From: Robinsoniella peoriensis
Lineage (GTDB): Bacteria > Bacillota > Clostridia > Lachnospirales > Lachnospiraceae
Reading direction: 5' to 3' (one strand)
Length of the DNA stretch: 57,850 nucleotides
Assembly: GCF_042680125.1 (NCBI RefSeq)
Contig: NZ_JBHTNY010000048.1
Part shown: positions 1-9,148 of the stretch, in pieces
How the letters are laid out: each line of letters starts with the position of its first letter
How positions within the stretch are numbered: the stretch's first letter is position 1
Program-made: the position numbers and the translations under genes
Notes under the pieces: generated by a model
The model's database searches: none
The model's input: only the letters and a program-made list of their open reading frames with translations
Told to the model about the DNA's origin: nothing

Positions 1-1493
1 ATCCCGACTTCTTCTTTAAATACCTTGCTCATATACTTTGGGTCTGAATATCCTGCCATTACGGCAATCTGATTTAATTTCAGACCGGATTCCAGCAGCA
101 GTTTCTTGACTTTGTCTATTTTATATCTGCGCAGTGTCTCTGTAAAGGAACTGCCTGTCTCTTTTTTAAACTGGCTGCTCAGATATTCCTCTGATACGTT
201 AAGCTTCCGGGCTATCATTTCCAGACTGATTCCCTGGTTATAGTATTCCTGGATCATATTCTGGGTTCTTTGAACCATATATCCTACCTGCTGTCCTTCC
301 AGACTGTCTTGCGGAATCATCTGTTCAAAGACCTGCCGCAGGGCTTCCAGAATATCATCCCAGCAAATGGCATCTAATACTGCCTGCAGTATTTTCTGAA
401 CATAGAGTTCTTCGCCTGTGCCTGCAAATTCTTTTGCCGTATTTAAAATTGCCCAGGTAAAACGGATACACCCTTCTTTAATCTCCCGGGGATAATAAAT
501 CTCTTCCCTGGAAAGTCTGCAAAATTCCCGCAGACACCGTTCAAATTCTTTTTTATCACGGCGCATAAGTGCATTTTTCACCTGTGTCTCAATGTCCATT
601 GGGTATTTATAGGGATAGGTTAAGATACCCTCTATTATTTCATTACAGATCATGCCCTTATCGATACCCGAAAGATTCCACTCCATATCCTTCCAGATCT
701 GTTTAAATGCATCCGTGAGCCCCGCAATCCCATCGCTTTTTGCCCACCCATAGAGTCCTTTATCACCCAGATTTGCAATGAGCATAGGCACTACTGATTT
801 TGCAAAATATTGCTCTGCCTGTTTTTCCTCTGCCGTGTGGTACACCACAACAATTACAGCGTGGCGGGACTCATTTTCCAATACAACGGATGAAAAATTA
901 CTGCAGTGATTCCCTATATCTTTTAACAGGTCTATCAGCAGATCCTGACAGGAATCGTAAGCAGTTCCAAGCCGTATTACAAACAGAAAAATTGGATCAG
1001 CCGTATGGAATCCATATTTTTCACTTATGAATTTATCCATTTGATCATCTATTTCTAACTGTCCCAAAATGCCGGACCGGAAAATATGATCCAGGTTCAT
1101 TACCGGATCCACATGACGCTGTTCTGCCAGAGATTCTTCCACCTGTTTTAGGGCATGTTTCAATTCGGGAATTTTAATGGGTTTTAACAGATAATTTTCG
1201 ATTCCAAGCTCAATCGCCTGCTTTGCATAATTAAAATCCGAATAAGCCGTAAGTACGATCACCTTACAGTCTACTTTTTCTTTTCTTAACTTTCCCAGCA
1301 TGGTAAGCCCATCCATATCCGGCATCTTAATATCCATAATTAATAAATCCGGCAGTTCCCTCTTAACCAGCCTTAATCCGTCAATTCCATCTGAAGCGGT
1401 TCCCGCCAGTTCATAACCCGGGTCAATTTTTTTCAAAATCTTTCCCAGGCCTTCGCGGATCGGTGCCTCATCTTCCACGATTACGATTCTCAT
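1..1493 (-). CDS. YesN-type response regulator, AraC family (3' end outside window)
   Basis: Response regulator partner of the adjacent sensor kinase. Read on the minus strand it opens with MRIVIVEDEAP, a receiver domain over roughly residues 1-120 with the phospho-acceptor Asp54 in the LIMDIKMPDMDG motif and the conserved Lys in LLKPIKI. A long middle region of unknown fold follows, then a C-terminal AraC-type double helix-turn-helix (SLEMIARKLNVSEEYLSSQF and LNQIAVMAGYSDPKYMSKVF). About 497 codons are visible; only the last few residues are cut by the window edge. The ATG at 1493 was preferred over 1499 because AGGAGG lies six bases upstream of it. It overlaps the kinase 3' end by 26 bases, so the two are co-translated. 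Such regulators usually activate carbohydrate uptake genes nearby; the target here is probably left of the window (inference). Confidence 0.93.
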   Translation of the reverse strand, partial: MRIVIVEDEAPIREGLGKILKKIDPGYELAGTASDGIDGLRLVKRELPDLLIMDIKMPDMDGLTMLGKLRKEKVDCKVIVLTAYSDFNYAKQAIELGIENYLLKPIKIPELKHALKQVEESLAEQRHVDPVMNLDHIFRSGILGQLEIDDQMDKFISEKYGFHTADPIFLFVIRLGTAYDSCQDLLIDLLKDIGNHCSNFSSVVLENESRHAVIVVVYHTAEEKQAEQYFAKSVVPMLIANLGDKGLYGWAKSDGIAGLTDAFKQIWKDMEWNLSGIDKGMICNEIIEGILTYPYKYPMDIETQVKNALMRRDKKEFERCLREFCRLSREEIYYPREIKEGCIRFTWAILNTAKEFAGTGEELYVQKILQAVLDAICWDDILEALRQVFEQMIPQDSLEGQQVGYMVQRTQNMIQEYYNQGISLEMIARKLNVSEEYLSSQFKKETGSSFTETLRRYKIDKVKKLLLESGLKLNQIAVMAGYSDPKYMSKVFKEEVG

Positions 1494-3183
1494 CTTCATC
1501 CTCCTCTGCTGCTGGTATAAAGAGATGTACTTTCGTATATTTGTTTGGTTTACTTTCAAAATAAATATTTGCTTCCCCTGGATAATACAACTGCAGTCGT
1601 TTTCTGACATTAACAATTCCCAGATGATCATCCATATCAGCCATTTCATTATTCAGAAGAGCCAGCGTCTCCAAAGAAAGCCCTCTTCCGTTGTCTTCGA
1701 TAACAATATGAATCTGTCCATCCGCATCTTCTATCCTGATTTTCAGGATACATTCCCCAACTTTGTTTTTAAATGCATATTTGATGGCATTTTCTACAAA
1801 GGGCTGTAAAAGCAGTTTGTGTATCTTGTACCGCCTGATATGCTCTGGTGCTTCAATCACCGTCTTCAGCGGCTTTCCAAGCTTGGCACTTTGCAGCAGC
1901 ATATATTGTTCCAGCCAGTATAGCTCACGCTGTATATTTGTTTCACCACCTGCATTCTTTACTGCATATCTGAGAATATCCGCCAGAGCTCCTACCATAT
2001 CGCTAATCTCATATTCTTCCCTTTCTATTGCCTTCCAGTTAATGGTATCCAGGGTGTTATAGAGAAAATGGGGATCTATTTGTGCTTCCAGAGCGTACAA
2101 CTCGGCATTCTTCTGTTCCAATACCGCCTGCTTCACCTGGCTGATCAGCTCATCAATCTTTTCCATCAGTTCGTTAAAACCAAGGGCAATCCGCTGTACT
2201 TCCCGTGTCATATCATCCTCTACCGGAATACGAACCATAAAATCGCCTTTTTCTGCCTCATTCATTACTTCGACTATTTTATCCACCGACTTAATTACCG
2301 GACGTGTAAAATAATAGGTCAATAACGCCAGTATGACGATAGTTCCAAGAGTCACAATAATCCAGAAACTTCCCTGCTCCAGGACCGCTCTTTTATAACG
2401 CTGGAGCGATTGAAAATAATAAATGCTCCATCCGCTTTTTTCATTCATTCTTTCCGTTACGCGGTAACCTTTTGTATTCAGCTCTGATATCTCTTTTCCG
2501 ATTAGAGATTTATCCGGTGCACTGATCACCTTATCATCCTGGCATATATAGATACGGTTGTCCTCACCATTATAGACACTGTCTTCCAGTACTTTTTCAT
2601 CGATGCTTAATGTGATCGTTCCGATCTCTTTATGAATATCGCGGTAATCCACGATTTTTCTTACCACCTGGAAGATCGCTACTTCTTTTTCTCCTATGAT
2701 AACCGGCTGATCGGGAGCCTGATATATCATCGTACCCTGGAATGAGGGAATTTGTAACGTATTCATCCAGCTGCTGTTGGCAGAAGAAGAGGAGTTGTGG
2801 TCATAGAAAATCTTTTTTCCATTTTTTAAAACCAGCAGCACACCCTCCATCCCAGTATTCCGATTGCTGGTATGGCTTAAATAACGCCGGAACTGGCTGC
2901 TGTTCACAGTCAGGTCATCCTGGTCTTCATTGAGTTTCTCTGCCGTCTCCACTACTTCATCATCCGTACAAAGGTCATAGAGGATGGTTTCATATTTATC
3001 CAATATCATATCCAGACACTGGTCTGCCTTGTTCAAGCCTCCCTGAATCCGGTCGTCCAGACTCTGTTTCATATTGATTCTCATACGTATCTGGGACAGT
3101 ACGGCAAACATGGTAATGGACAACAGGGATGCCAGTAAAAAGGCCGGAATCAGCTTTTCTCTTAAGCTTTTTGTCTTTTTCAT
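1468..3183 (-). CDS. YesM-type sensor histidine kinase
   Basis: Membrane sensor kinase of the YesM/LytS-like HisKA_7TM-independent family. Two membrane segments (about residues 12-31 and 271-292) bracket an extracellular sensing domain of about 240 residues. A HAMP segment follows, then the His_kinase box with the phospho-accepting His372 in AQIDPHFLYNTLDTINW, and an HATPase_c domain with the N box (LLLQPFVENAIKYAF) and G box (IEDNGRGL). The length of 571 residues is normal. The start is well supported by AGGAGG ten bases upstream. It sits between a solute-binding lipoprotein gene and the response regulator, an arrangement typical of systems that sense an extracellular sugar, possibly through the binding protein (inference). 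A hairpin repeat lies directly upstream of its ribosome site. Confidence 0.95.
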   Translation of the reverse strand: MKKTKSLREKLIPAFLLASLLSITMFAVLSQIRMRINMKQSLDDRIQGGLNKADQCLDMILDKYETILYDLCTDDEVVETAEKLNEDQDDLTVNSSQFRRYLSHTSNRNTGMEGVLLVLKNGKKIFYDHNSSSSANSSWMNTLQIPSFQGTMIYQAPDQPVIIGEKEVAIFQVVRKIVDYRDIHKEIGTITLSIDEKVLEDSVYNGEDNRIYICQDDKVISAPDKSLIGKEISELNTKGYRVTERMNEKSGWSIYYFQSLQRYKRAVLEQGSFWIIVTLGTIVILALLTYYFTRPVIKSVDKIVEVMNEAEKGDFMVRIPVEDDMTREVQRIALGFNELMEKIDELISQVKQAVLEQKNAELYALEAQIDPHFLYNTLDTINWKAIEREEYEISDMVGALADILRYAVKNAGGETNIQRELYWLEQYMLLQSAKLGKPLKTVIEAPEHIRRYKIHKLLLQPFVENAIKYAFKNKVGECILKIRIEDADGQIHIVIEDNGRGLSLETLALLNNEMADMDDHLGIVNVRKRLQLYYPGEANIYFESKPNKYTKVHLFIPAAEEDEDENRNRGR

Positions 3184-3195
3184 GCTTATACCTCC

Positions 3196-3226
3196 TGCAT
3201 ATCACAGGTATGCCTGCGATACTGCC
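3196..3226 (-). repeat. 31-bp hairpin repeat, copy 1 (before kinase RBS)
   Basis: On the minus strand this reads GGCAGTAT, then a stem TCGCAGG/CCTGTGA around a 4-base loop, then ATGCA. It abuts the AGGAGG ribosome site of the histidine kinase. Near-identical copies are at 42546-42576 and 43995-44025. It may be a REP-like repeat or a structured mRNA element next to the start codon. Confidence 0.7.
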
Positions 3227-3246
3227 TTAATAAGTAGTTTGAAAGC

Positions 3247-4479
3247 TTACCCTTCCCTGATTTTGCGTACTTCATTAGCCGCCTCACTGAGGATTTCTTC
3301 GTTTTTCTTTTCACCAATGATACTCTCGCGCATTGCATCTGCTACTATTCTTGATATCTTTGGCCACTCCACCGATACTTCCCGGTATCTTGCAGATTTA
3401 AAAATATCAATGAATTTATGCTTTATGGGATCATCTTTAAACTGGGTATCCATGACATCCTGCCTTGGTGCCAGCAGACCAAAACCATCCATATAATCTG
3501 TCATACGTTCTTTATCGGCTATATAATTTAAAAATACAATCGCCTGATCCTGCTTCTTTCCTTTCGTGACGGCAAATACTTCACCGCCTGCTACCGTTAC
3601 CGGCCCGGTATCAGACGGCAGGCAGGCAACATCGAATTCCATGTCCGGGTTTCGCTCTCTTAGATCATCAATGATGCCGGAAGACTGAAACACCATGGCT
3701 ATGTTCTCATCCGCAAATTGGTTCATAAGGTCATTCATAGTCAGGTTAATGCAGTCTCTGCTCATCGCCTTAGATGAGGTAAGCTTTGTTAGCAGGTCAA
3801 ATGCTTTCTTTCCGGCAGGGGAATCCAGCTGATCCACATCTGCGCCCATTCCCCAGAGTATAGGCAGAAATTCATATAAACTCTGTTCACTCTGCAGGGC
3901 AGACAATGCTGTACCATATGCTGTACCATATTTATTCTTCCCGGTAGTTGCTGCTGCCGCTTCGTAAAATGCATCCCAGGTTTTCGGCACCTCCACACCT
4001 GCTTCACGAAAGATTTTTTTATTATAAAATAATGCCGGACAGTTTACCCCGAATGGCTGTCCGTAAATCCGGTCTCCCACTTTGCAGGGTTCCATGGCTA
4101 CCGGCAGATAATTCTGTAATTCCCCCACCCTATCCGTAAGATCTACAAAGGGCTGCATTGCATAGAAATATTGAAAATCAGAAGAATCTACCAGCGCCAG
4201 ATCCGGCATATTATTGTCAGCCATACTAAGCGCCAGCTGCTTTTTAAAGTCTTCACTTGGCACAAATTGAAGTTCTACTTCAATTTCATCCTGGGAGACA
4301 TTAAACTCCTCCACCAGATTGTCCAGCTGTTTCTTATTCTGTTTTACATCCCAGTAGTGCCAAAGTACTATTTGTGTTTTTAACGGCTTTTGCGGGATCT
4401 CTTCCTTTGTGCATCCCGCTGCGGCAGTACTGATAGCAAACGCCAGGATCGAAACTGCAATACATTTCCACTTTTTCAA
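3247..4479 (-). CDS. Extracellular sugar-binding lipoprotein (ABC family 1 SBP)
   Basis: Family 1 solute-binding protein of a carbohydrate ABC importer. The N-terminus is a lipoprotein signal: MKKWK, a hydrophobic core, and a lipobox ending AAAGC, with the acylated Cys near residue 23. The mature part starts with a typical IVLWHYWD strand and contains the SBP features PFGVNCPALFYNKKIF and AGGEVFAVTKGKKQDQAIVFLNYI. The length of 410 residues is usual. It is transcribed first, ahead of the kinase and regulator, with a 63-base gap holding the hairpin repeat. No permease or ATPase gene is in view, so it may serve the sensor, or the permeases may lie beyond the left edge. The substrate cannot be read from sequence; an oligosaccharide is likely. 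Confidence 0.92.
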   Translation of the reverse strand: MKKWKCIAVSILAFAISTAAAGCTKEEIPQKPLKTQIVLWHYWDVKQNKKQLDNLVEEFNVSQDEIEVELQFVPSEDFKKQLALSMADNNMPDLALVDSSDFQYFYAMQPFVDLTDRVGELQNYLPVAMEPCKVGDRIYGQPFGVNCPALFYNKKIFREAGVEVPKTWDAFYEAAAATTGKNKYGTAYGTALSALQSEQSLYEFLPILWGMGADVDQLDSPAGKKAFDLLTKLTSSKAMSRDCINLTMNDLMNQFADENIAMVFQSSGIIDDLRERNPDMEFDVACLPSDTGPVTVAGGEVFAVTKGKKQDQAIVFLNYIADKERMTDYMDGFGLLAPRQDVMDTQFKDDPIKHKFIDIFKSARYREVSVEWPKISRIVADAMRESIIGEKKNEEILSEAANEVRKIREG

Positions 4480-4508
4480 CTTTACAACTCCTTAAAATAC
4501 ATCAAAAT

Positions 4509-4545
4509 GAAAATACACCCAGGCTGTCTGCCCAGATGTATTTTC
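4509..4545 (-). terminator. Intrinsic terminator after hpf
   Basis: An imperfect inverted repeat (GAAAATACA.CC...GGGC against its complement) is followed on the minus strand by an ATTTTCATTTTG run, 23 bases past the hpf stop codon. Confidence 0.75.
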
Positions 4546-4568
4546 CTCTACTCTTTGCAAAATACATA

Positions 4569-5096
4569 CTAGAATTCCGGTTCAATTAATCCGTATGTAT
4601 TTCCTTTTCTCTTGTAAACTACATTCACTTCATCTGATTCTGCATTACAGAATACAAAGAAATTGTGTCCCAGAAGTTCCATTTGTACACATGCATCTTC
4701 CGGATACATTGGCTTAATTCCGAAGTGTTTTGTACGGATAATCTTTACTTCATCATCGTCATCAACTTCTTTTTCTATAAATTCTTTACGGAAATTTGCG
4801 CCGCCCTGATGCTTTTCAACGATCTTATTTTTGTATTTTCTTAATTGTCTTTCAATGACTTCTTCAACAAGGTCAATGGATACATACATATCATTGCTGA
4901 CCTGTTCTGAGCGGATAATATTTCCTTTTACCGGAATAGTAACCTCTATTTTTTGTCTTTCTTTTTCTACACTTAAGGTTACGATAATCTCAGTTTCAGG
5001 AGTAAAATATCTTTCCAGCTTTCCAAGTTTGTCTGTAACAGCATTTCTAAGACCGTCTGTTACCTCAATATTTTTTCCACTAATCGTATAACGCAT
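4569..5096 (-). CDS. hpf: Ribosome hibernation promoting factor, long form
   Basis: Long-form HPF (YvyD/RaiA family), which binds the 30S decoding region and dimerises 70S ribosomes into inactive 100S particles in starved cells. The N-terminal S30AE domain starts MRYTISGKNIEVTDGL and continues with DKLGKLERYF and VSNDMYVSIDLVEEVIERQL. The C-terminal dimerisation domain includes VKIIRTKHFGIKPMYPEDACVQMELLGHNFFVFCNAES and ends VVYKRKGNTYGLIEPEF. With the start at 5096 the protein has 175 residues, normal for the long form. That start is chosen because AAGGAG lies nine bases upstream and family members begin there; a longer reading to 5228 has no support. Confidence 0.97.
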   Translation of the reverse strand: MRYTISGKNIEVTDGLRNAVTDKLGKLERYFTPETEIIVTLSVEKERQKIEVTIPVKGNIIRSEQVSNDMYVSIDLVEEVIERQLRKYKNKIVEKHQGGANFRKEFIEKEVDDDDEVKIIRTKHFGIKPMYPEDACVQMELLGHNFFVFCNAESDEVNVVYKRKGNTYGLIEPEF

Positions 5097-5275
5097 GATG
5101 TCCAACTCCTTTTCATTTATATTTTGCCCTCCGGAATCCTTTCGGTGCTCCCTGGCAACCCGGTAATCTCTGCTCATAAATATACCGGTTATAACAGGTT
5201 TTGATGCTTGTCCTGTCCTATGAAACAATTATACCACATTTTACGTTTTTTACAATCCAATTTATTCGATTTCAA

Positions 5276-6052
5276 TTATTTTTCACACAATTTTACAACT
5301 TCCCGGTACGGCATCGGTCCTCCGAAAAGGTCCAGGGCGCTTCCAATGGTTACGTCCAGCCTTCCCTTCCCATGCAGCCGCAGATTCTCCAAATCTGCAA
5401 AGCTGCCTATTCCTCCGGCATAAGTAACCGGTATCCCGTTCCAGGAGCCCAGCATGTCAGCCAGTGCAGTCTCTATGCCATTTGCTTTTCCTTCTACGTC
5501 AACTGCATGAACCAGAAATTCATCACAATATCCCGCCAATTCATCCAATACCCCGTGGGATAATACAAGATCTGTAAACTTCTGCCAGCGGTCCGTAACT
5601 ATATAATACTTGTCATCTTTTCTTCTGCAGCTCAAGTCCAGTACCAGATGCTCCCTGCCCACTGCCTTTACCATTTTTTTCAGATTCCCATAGTCCAATA
5701 CTCCGTCTTTAAAGACATAACTGGTGACAATTACATGGGACGCTCCTGCATCTAAGTAGGAAGCCGCATTATCATCCCTGATTCCTCCGCCCACCTGCAG
5801 CCCAAGAGGATATGCCCCAAGTGCCCGAAATGCCTGTTCCCTGGTTGCCTCATAATAGGGTGAAGAAGATGGATTTAATAAAATAATATGCCCGCCTTTG
5901 ATTTTGTCCTTTTTATAGAAACTGGCATAATATGCACCATCCTGTTCTGATACAAAGTTTTCTGCCGCCTGGTCCATTTCATCTTTTAAAGTTCCTCCAA
6001 CAATCTGTTTCACTTTCCCATTATGTATATCAATACATGGTCGAAACCTCAT
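5276..6052 (-). CDS. hisA: Phosphoribosylformimino-AICAR ribotide isomerase, eukaryote-type HisA
   Basis: Catalyses the Amadori isomerisation of ProFAR to PRFAR, the fourth step of histidine synthesis. The protein is a TIM barrel opening with MRFRPCIDIHNGKVKQIVGG and containing LQVGGGIRDDNA, LDLSCRRKDDKYYIVTDRWQ, EFLVHAVDVEGKANGIE and GSALDLFGG. These signatures match the fungal/plant HIS6 type (for example yeast His6) rather than the common bacterial HisA; this is from memory of the family. The ATG at 6052 is chosen because AAGGAG is about ten bases upstream; a GTG nine bases further up overlaps that site. No other his genes are adjacent, and hisC is 12 kb away. Confidence 0.93.
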   Translation of the reverse strand: MRFRPCIDIHNGKVKQIVGGTLKDEMDQAAENFVSEQDGAYYASFYKKDKIKGGHIILLNPSSSPYYEATREQAFRALGAYPLGLQVGGGIRDDNAASYLDAGASHVIVTSYVFKDGVLDYGNLKKMVKAVGREHLVLDLSCRRKDDKYYIVTDRWQKFTDLVLSHGVLDELAGYCDEFLVHAVDVEGKANGIETALADMLGSWNGIPVTYAGGIGSFADLENLRLHGKGRLDVTIGSALDLFGGPMPYREVVKLCEK

Positions 6053-6126
6053 TCCTGCCACGCTCCTTTTTCTATAGAATCATAAATATAACCTAAATTC
6101 TAGCACATCTTTTCCATTTTGTGTGT

Positions 6127-6132
6127 TATAAT
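6127..6132 (+). promoter_or_regulatory. Extended -10 promoter for yitT
   Basis: TGTTATAAT gives a perfect TATAAT with an upstream TGN extension, 60 bases before the yitT start. No good -35 was seen. Confidence 0.5.
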
Positions 6133-6191
6133 TATGAAAAATGGACCATAATTTATATATCGGCTTTTTCATGTGCAGTGGGAGGTAGTTT

Positions 6192-7055
6192 ATGGGGAAA
6201 ACTTCAAAAAAACAAGAACTCAAACGTTTGGCGTTTATTATAATCGCTTCTATTATAATGGCTGCCAATATTAAAACTTTCGTCCGTGCAGGAGGCCTTT
6301 ATCCCGGCGGATTTAACGGACTCACTCTTCTAATCCAGAAAATCGGACAGGTTTATTTTTCTATCGGCCTTCCTTTTTCCGTGATTAACTTTGCATTAAA
6401 TGCAATTGTAATTATAATCAGTTACCGATTTCTGGGGAAGAAATTCACCTTTTATACTTGCCTTATGGTAGGCCTGACCGGAATTCTGACTGATATTATA
6501 CCGGGCATCCCCATTACCTCTGATATTCTGCTGATTGCAGTCTTTGGCGGCATCATCAACGGACTTGCCATGAGCCTCTGCCTTATGGGGGCCGGAAGTG
6601 GAGGCGGGACTGACATTATTGCCATTATGCTGTCAGAAAAGTATCATATGGAAACCTGGAATTATATTTTTATCAGCAATGTAATTATGCTTATGGTAGC
6701 AGGATATTTGTTTGGATGGAATCAGGCTTTGTATTCAATCATTTTTCAGTTCGCATCCACTCAGATCGTAACCCAGCTGCATTTGCGCTATAAGAAACAT
6801 ACTTTATTTATTGTTACCTCACATCCAAGTGAAATCTATAATGAAATACTTGCATGTACCAACCATGGTGCAACTATATTTACAGGAACGGGCTGTTATG
6901 AACAGGAACAGCGCAGCATGGTATATTCCGTGGTTTCCAGTGATGAAGTCAAGGAAGTGATGCTGAAAATCCGGCAGGTAGATGAAAAAGCTTTTATCAA
7001 TATCATAAAAACGGATCAATTGAACGGGCGTTTTTATCAACGGCCCACTGACTGA
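6192..7055 (+). CDS. YitT family membrane protein (DUF2179), copy 1
   Basis: Integral membrane protein of the YitT/YpjC family; its biochemical role is unknown. About five hydrophobic segments occupy residues 10-190, with the family's Gly-rich motifs FVRAGGLYPGGFNGLTLL and GAGSGGGTDIIAIMLSEKY. The C-terminal soluble DUF2179 domain includes HTLFIVTSHPSEIYNEIL, HGATIFTGTGCYEQEQRSMVYSVVS and QVDEKAFINIIKT. The length of 287 residues is typical. The ATG follows GGGAGG at good spacing. It is a single-gene unit divergent from hisA and closed by a terminator at 7073. A paralogue is at 45402-46280. Confidence 0.92.
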   Translation: MGKTSKKQELKRLAFIIIASIIMAANIKTFVRAGGLYPGGFNGLTLLIQKIGQVYFSIGLPFSVINFALNAIVIIISYRFLGKKFTFYTCLMVGLTGILTDIIPGIPITSDILLIAVFGGIINGLAMSLCLMGAGSGGGTDIIAIMLSEKYHMETWNYIFISNVIMLMVAGYLFGWNQALYSIIFQFASTQIVTQLHLRYKKHTLFIVTSHPSEIYNEILACTNHGATIFTGTGCYEQEQRSMVYSVVSSDEVKEVMLKIRQVDEKAFINIIKTDQLNGRFYQRPTD

Positions 7056-7072
7056 TTTCCAAATAAAGCAAA

Positions 7073-7105
7073 GGGAGCTATCTTATGCAGCTGCATGAAG
7101 CTCCC
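7073..7105. terminator. Bidirectional terminator between yitT and a lipoprotein gene
   Basis: GGGAGCT at 7073-7079 pairs with AGCTCCC at 7099-7105, with an inner TGCAGCTGCA palindrome. The genes on both sides point at it. Confidence 0.6.
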
Positions 7106-7123
7106 ATTTACATTATCCACTGA

Positions 7124-7465
7124 TTAACGGTTTGTTTCGGTATGATTTGTATTTCCAGTCAGGTCATCTCCAAGATCTTCTACGCCTTGTTTTACGTCCT
7201 CACCAATTTTTTCTACAACGCCTTCTGTTCCATTTGTACCATCAGTAACGTCATTGTTCATGTTATTGGTACCCATCTCAGTAGCACTCTTATTATCCGT
7301 GCCTGCATTGGTATTTGCTTCTGTTCTTCTCTCGGTTGTTGTACTTTCAGAAGTCGACTGGGTATTTTCTGTTGTTTTGTTATCATTGCTGCTTCCACAT
7401 GCTGTCATAGCGCACATACATAGTACGAGTAATGCGCCAGCTAAACATTTCTTTAACTGTTTCAT
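7124..7465 (-). CDS. Small lipoprotein of unknown function
   Basis: A 113-residue predicted lipoprotein. The signal is MKQLKKCLAG followed by a hydrophobic stretch and the lipobox TACG, so Cys near residue 23 would be lipidated. The rest is low-complexity Thr/Asn/Glu-rich sequence, likely disordered, ending in an amphipathic helix (VVEKIGEDVKQGVEDLGDDL). No enzymatic motif is seen. A ribosome site AAGGAG lies upstream (AAAAGGAGATATATT). It is separated from its neighbours and probably monocistronic. I do not recognise a named family. Confidence 0.8.
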   Translation of the reverse strand: MKQLKKCLAGALLVLCMCAMTACGSSNDNKTTENTQSTSESTTTERRTEANTNAGTDNKSATEMGTNNMNNDVTDGTNGTEGVVEKIGEDVKQGVEDLGDDLTGNTNHTETNR

Positions 7466-7537
7466 AATATATCTCCTTTTCGCTTTATTATAGAATAAGA
7501 TTTCTCTTCGGAAATAATATGTGTAGATTTTATATTT

Positions 7538-8953
7538 TTATTCATCCTGGAAATCAATTCTTTTTCGGAATAATCTTCGGAACAACTGTTTTCCATTAAA
7601 CGGAAATAAAGGATACAGATAACTTCTGCCGGCTACTGTTTTATTGGTAGCTACAACCAGAATCGTAACAATAATTCCGATTATAAATCCATAGATATTA
7701 AACAGCGCCGTGAGAATCAACGTAATAATACGCATAAATTTAAATGCATATCCCAGTTCATAACTCGCCTGGGTATAATTGGCAATTGCAACAAACGCCA
7801 TATACAACATGGTTTCTGAATTAAACCATCCGGATTTTACTGCAAACTCTCCTACTACCAGCGCAGCAATAACGCTTAGCGGCGTAGTAAGCATATTCGG
7901 CGTATTAATCGCAGCAAGTCGTAAACCGTCAATTGCAAATTCTAAAATTAACAGCTGGGCTAAAAGTGGAATATTCATCGTATCCGTTACTTTTATAAAC
8001 TCAAATGATTTTGGAATCCACTCCGGGTTCTGCATCAGCAGCAGCCAGAGCGGAGTTAATATCAGGGTCAAAAATGCAATCATTCCTCTGGTTACCCGAA
8101 GATACGTTCCGGTAATGGGCGGGAAGTAGAAATCATCTGCTTCTTCCATAATATCAAAAATGGAAACCGGAAGAATGATTGCTGCCGGTGAATTATCCAC
8201 AAGTATTGCGACCTGGCCTTCTAAAATACTTGCAGCCGTTGTATCCGGACGTTCCGTGTACTTGAATTTTGGAAATGGATTGTACCACTTTCTTGGATAG
8301 ATGCACTCTGCCAGACTTTCCTGATTCATGGTCAGAGCATCTACTTTTACGCTTTGTATCCGTTCCTTTAATTCTCTTACAAAATCTTTATCCGCCCGGT
8401 CATCCATATAGCAGAGTACGACATCGGTTTTTGACGTTGATCCCACATTTAACATTTCCATGGAAAGTTTTGGGCTTCTGATACGGCGCCTGATCAGTGC
8501 GGTATTGAAAACGACAGTCTCTACGAAACCATCCCTGGATCCTCTTAGTACCTTGTCTTTATCAGGCTCTCCTACGCTTCTCATAGGATAAGTACGGCAA
8601 TCTATCGCAAAGCATTTGGAATAGCCGTCAATAAACAGGCAAAGGACGCCGGAAAGAATATTTTTTGCAATCTCTTCCCGGTCATCCAGCATGTCAACTT
8701 CCACATAGGGGATATAGTCATGAGACAGGTCTTCACTGTCCTCGGGAAGATCCTCCGGCGTAATGGAATGAAAGAATTCCAGTATTTTTTCCATGATCTC
8801 ATCTTTTATAAATCCATCTATAAAATAGATACATGCTCCCCGGTCCGCCACTGCAGTCATTTTGTAGATGATATCGAAATTTTTATCTACTTTTAGTTTT
8901 TGATGGAAATACTCCATGTTCTCAATTAAATCTGTTGATATCGTTTTCTCCAT
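7538..8953 (-). CDS. GerA-family spore protein, SpoVAF-like
   Basis: GerA-type A-subunit homologue closest in motifs to SpoVAF, a spore inner-membrane protein linked to germination. The N-terminal soluble part carries the family signature RTYPMRSVGEPDKDKVLRGS and DGFVETVVFNTALIRRRIR. The C-terminal half has several membrane segments, for example MIAFLTLILTPLWLLLMQNP, LLILEFAIDGLRLAAINTPN and FNIYGFIIGIIVTILVVAT. The start at 8953 gives 471 residues and has AGGGTGG six bases upstream; an in-frame ATG at 9046 would add 31 residues but has only a weak ribosome site. It is an orphan, with no B or C germinant subunit or spoVA genes adjacent. It is good evidence that the host forms spores. Confidence 0.9.
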   Translation of the reverse strand: MEKTISTDLIENMEYFHQKLKVDKNFDIIYKMTAVADRGACIYFIDGFIKDEIMEKILEFFHSITPEDLPEDSEDLSHDYIPYVEVDMLDDREEIAKNILSGVLCLFIDGYSKCFAIDCRTYPMRSVGEPDKDKVLRGSRDGFVETVVFNTALIRRRIRSPKLSMEMLNVGSTSKTDVVLCYMDDRADKDFVRELKERIQSVKVDALTMNQESLAECIYPRKWYNPFPKFKYTERPDTTAASILEGQVAILVDNSPAAIILPVSIFDIMEEADDFYFPPITGTYLRVTRGMIAFLTLILTPLWLLLMQNPEWIPKSFEFIKVTDTMNIPLLAQLLILEFAIDGLRLAAINTPNMLTTPLSVIAALVVGEFAVKSGWFNSETMLYMAFVAIANYTQASYELGYAFKFMRIITLILTALFNIYGFIIGIIVTILVVATNKTVAGRSYLYPLFPFNGKQLFRRLFRKRIDFQDE

Positions 8954-9111
8954 TTTTAACCACCCTGTATCTTTCACCTTTACACATGCACATTGCAGTC
9001 TGGTTTGCAAATCGCACATATTAGTGTGAAAGCGTTTTTCTTTCATGCTTTCTCTATTTTAAACATTTACTTATCTATGAATAGACTTTCCCAAAATTAG
9101 CAAAATTATGT

Positions 9112-9117
9112 TATACT
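9112..9117 (+). promoter_or_regulatory. Likely -10 of the PAP2 gene
   Basis: TGTTATACT forms an extended -10 about 32 bases before the ATG at 9149. The -35 is weak. Confidence 0.4.
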
Positions 9118-9148
9118 GTTTTTAAAAATATAAAATGGAGTGGTGAAA

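Noticed and set aside
4569..5228. Longer HPF start at 5228
   Set aside because: The family begins at MRYTISG and AAGGAG precedes 5096; the extra 44 residues have no support.
7073..7105. Possible small RNA between yitT and the lipoprotein gene
   Set aside because: It is explained by a simple terminator hairpin between two convergent genes.
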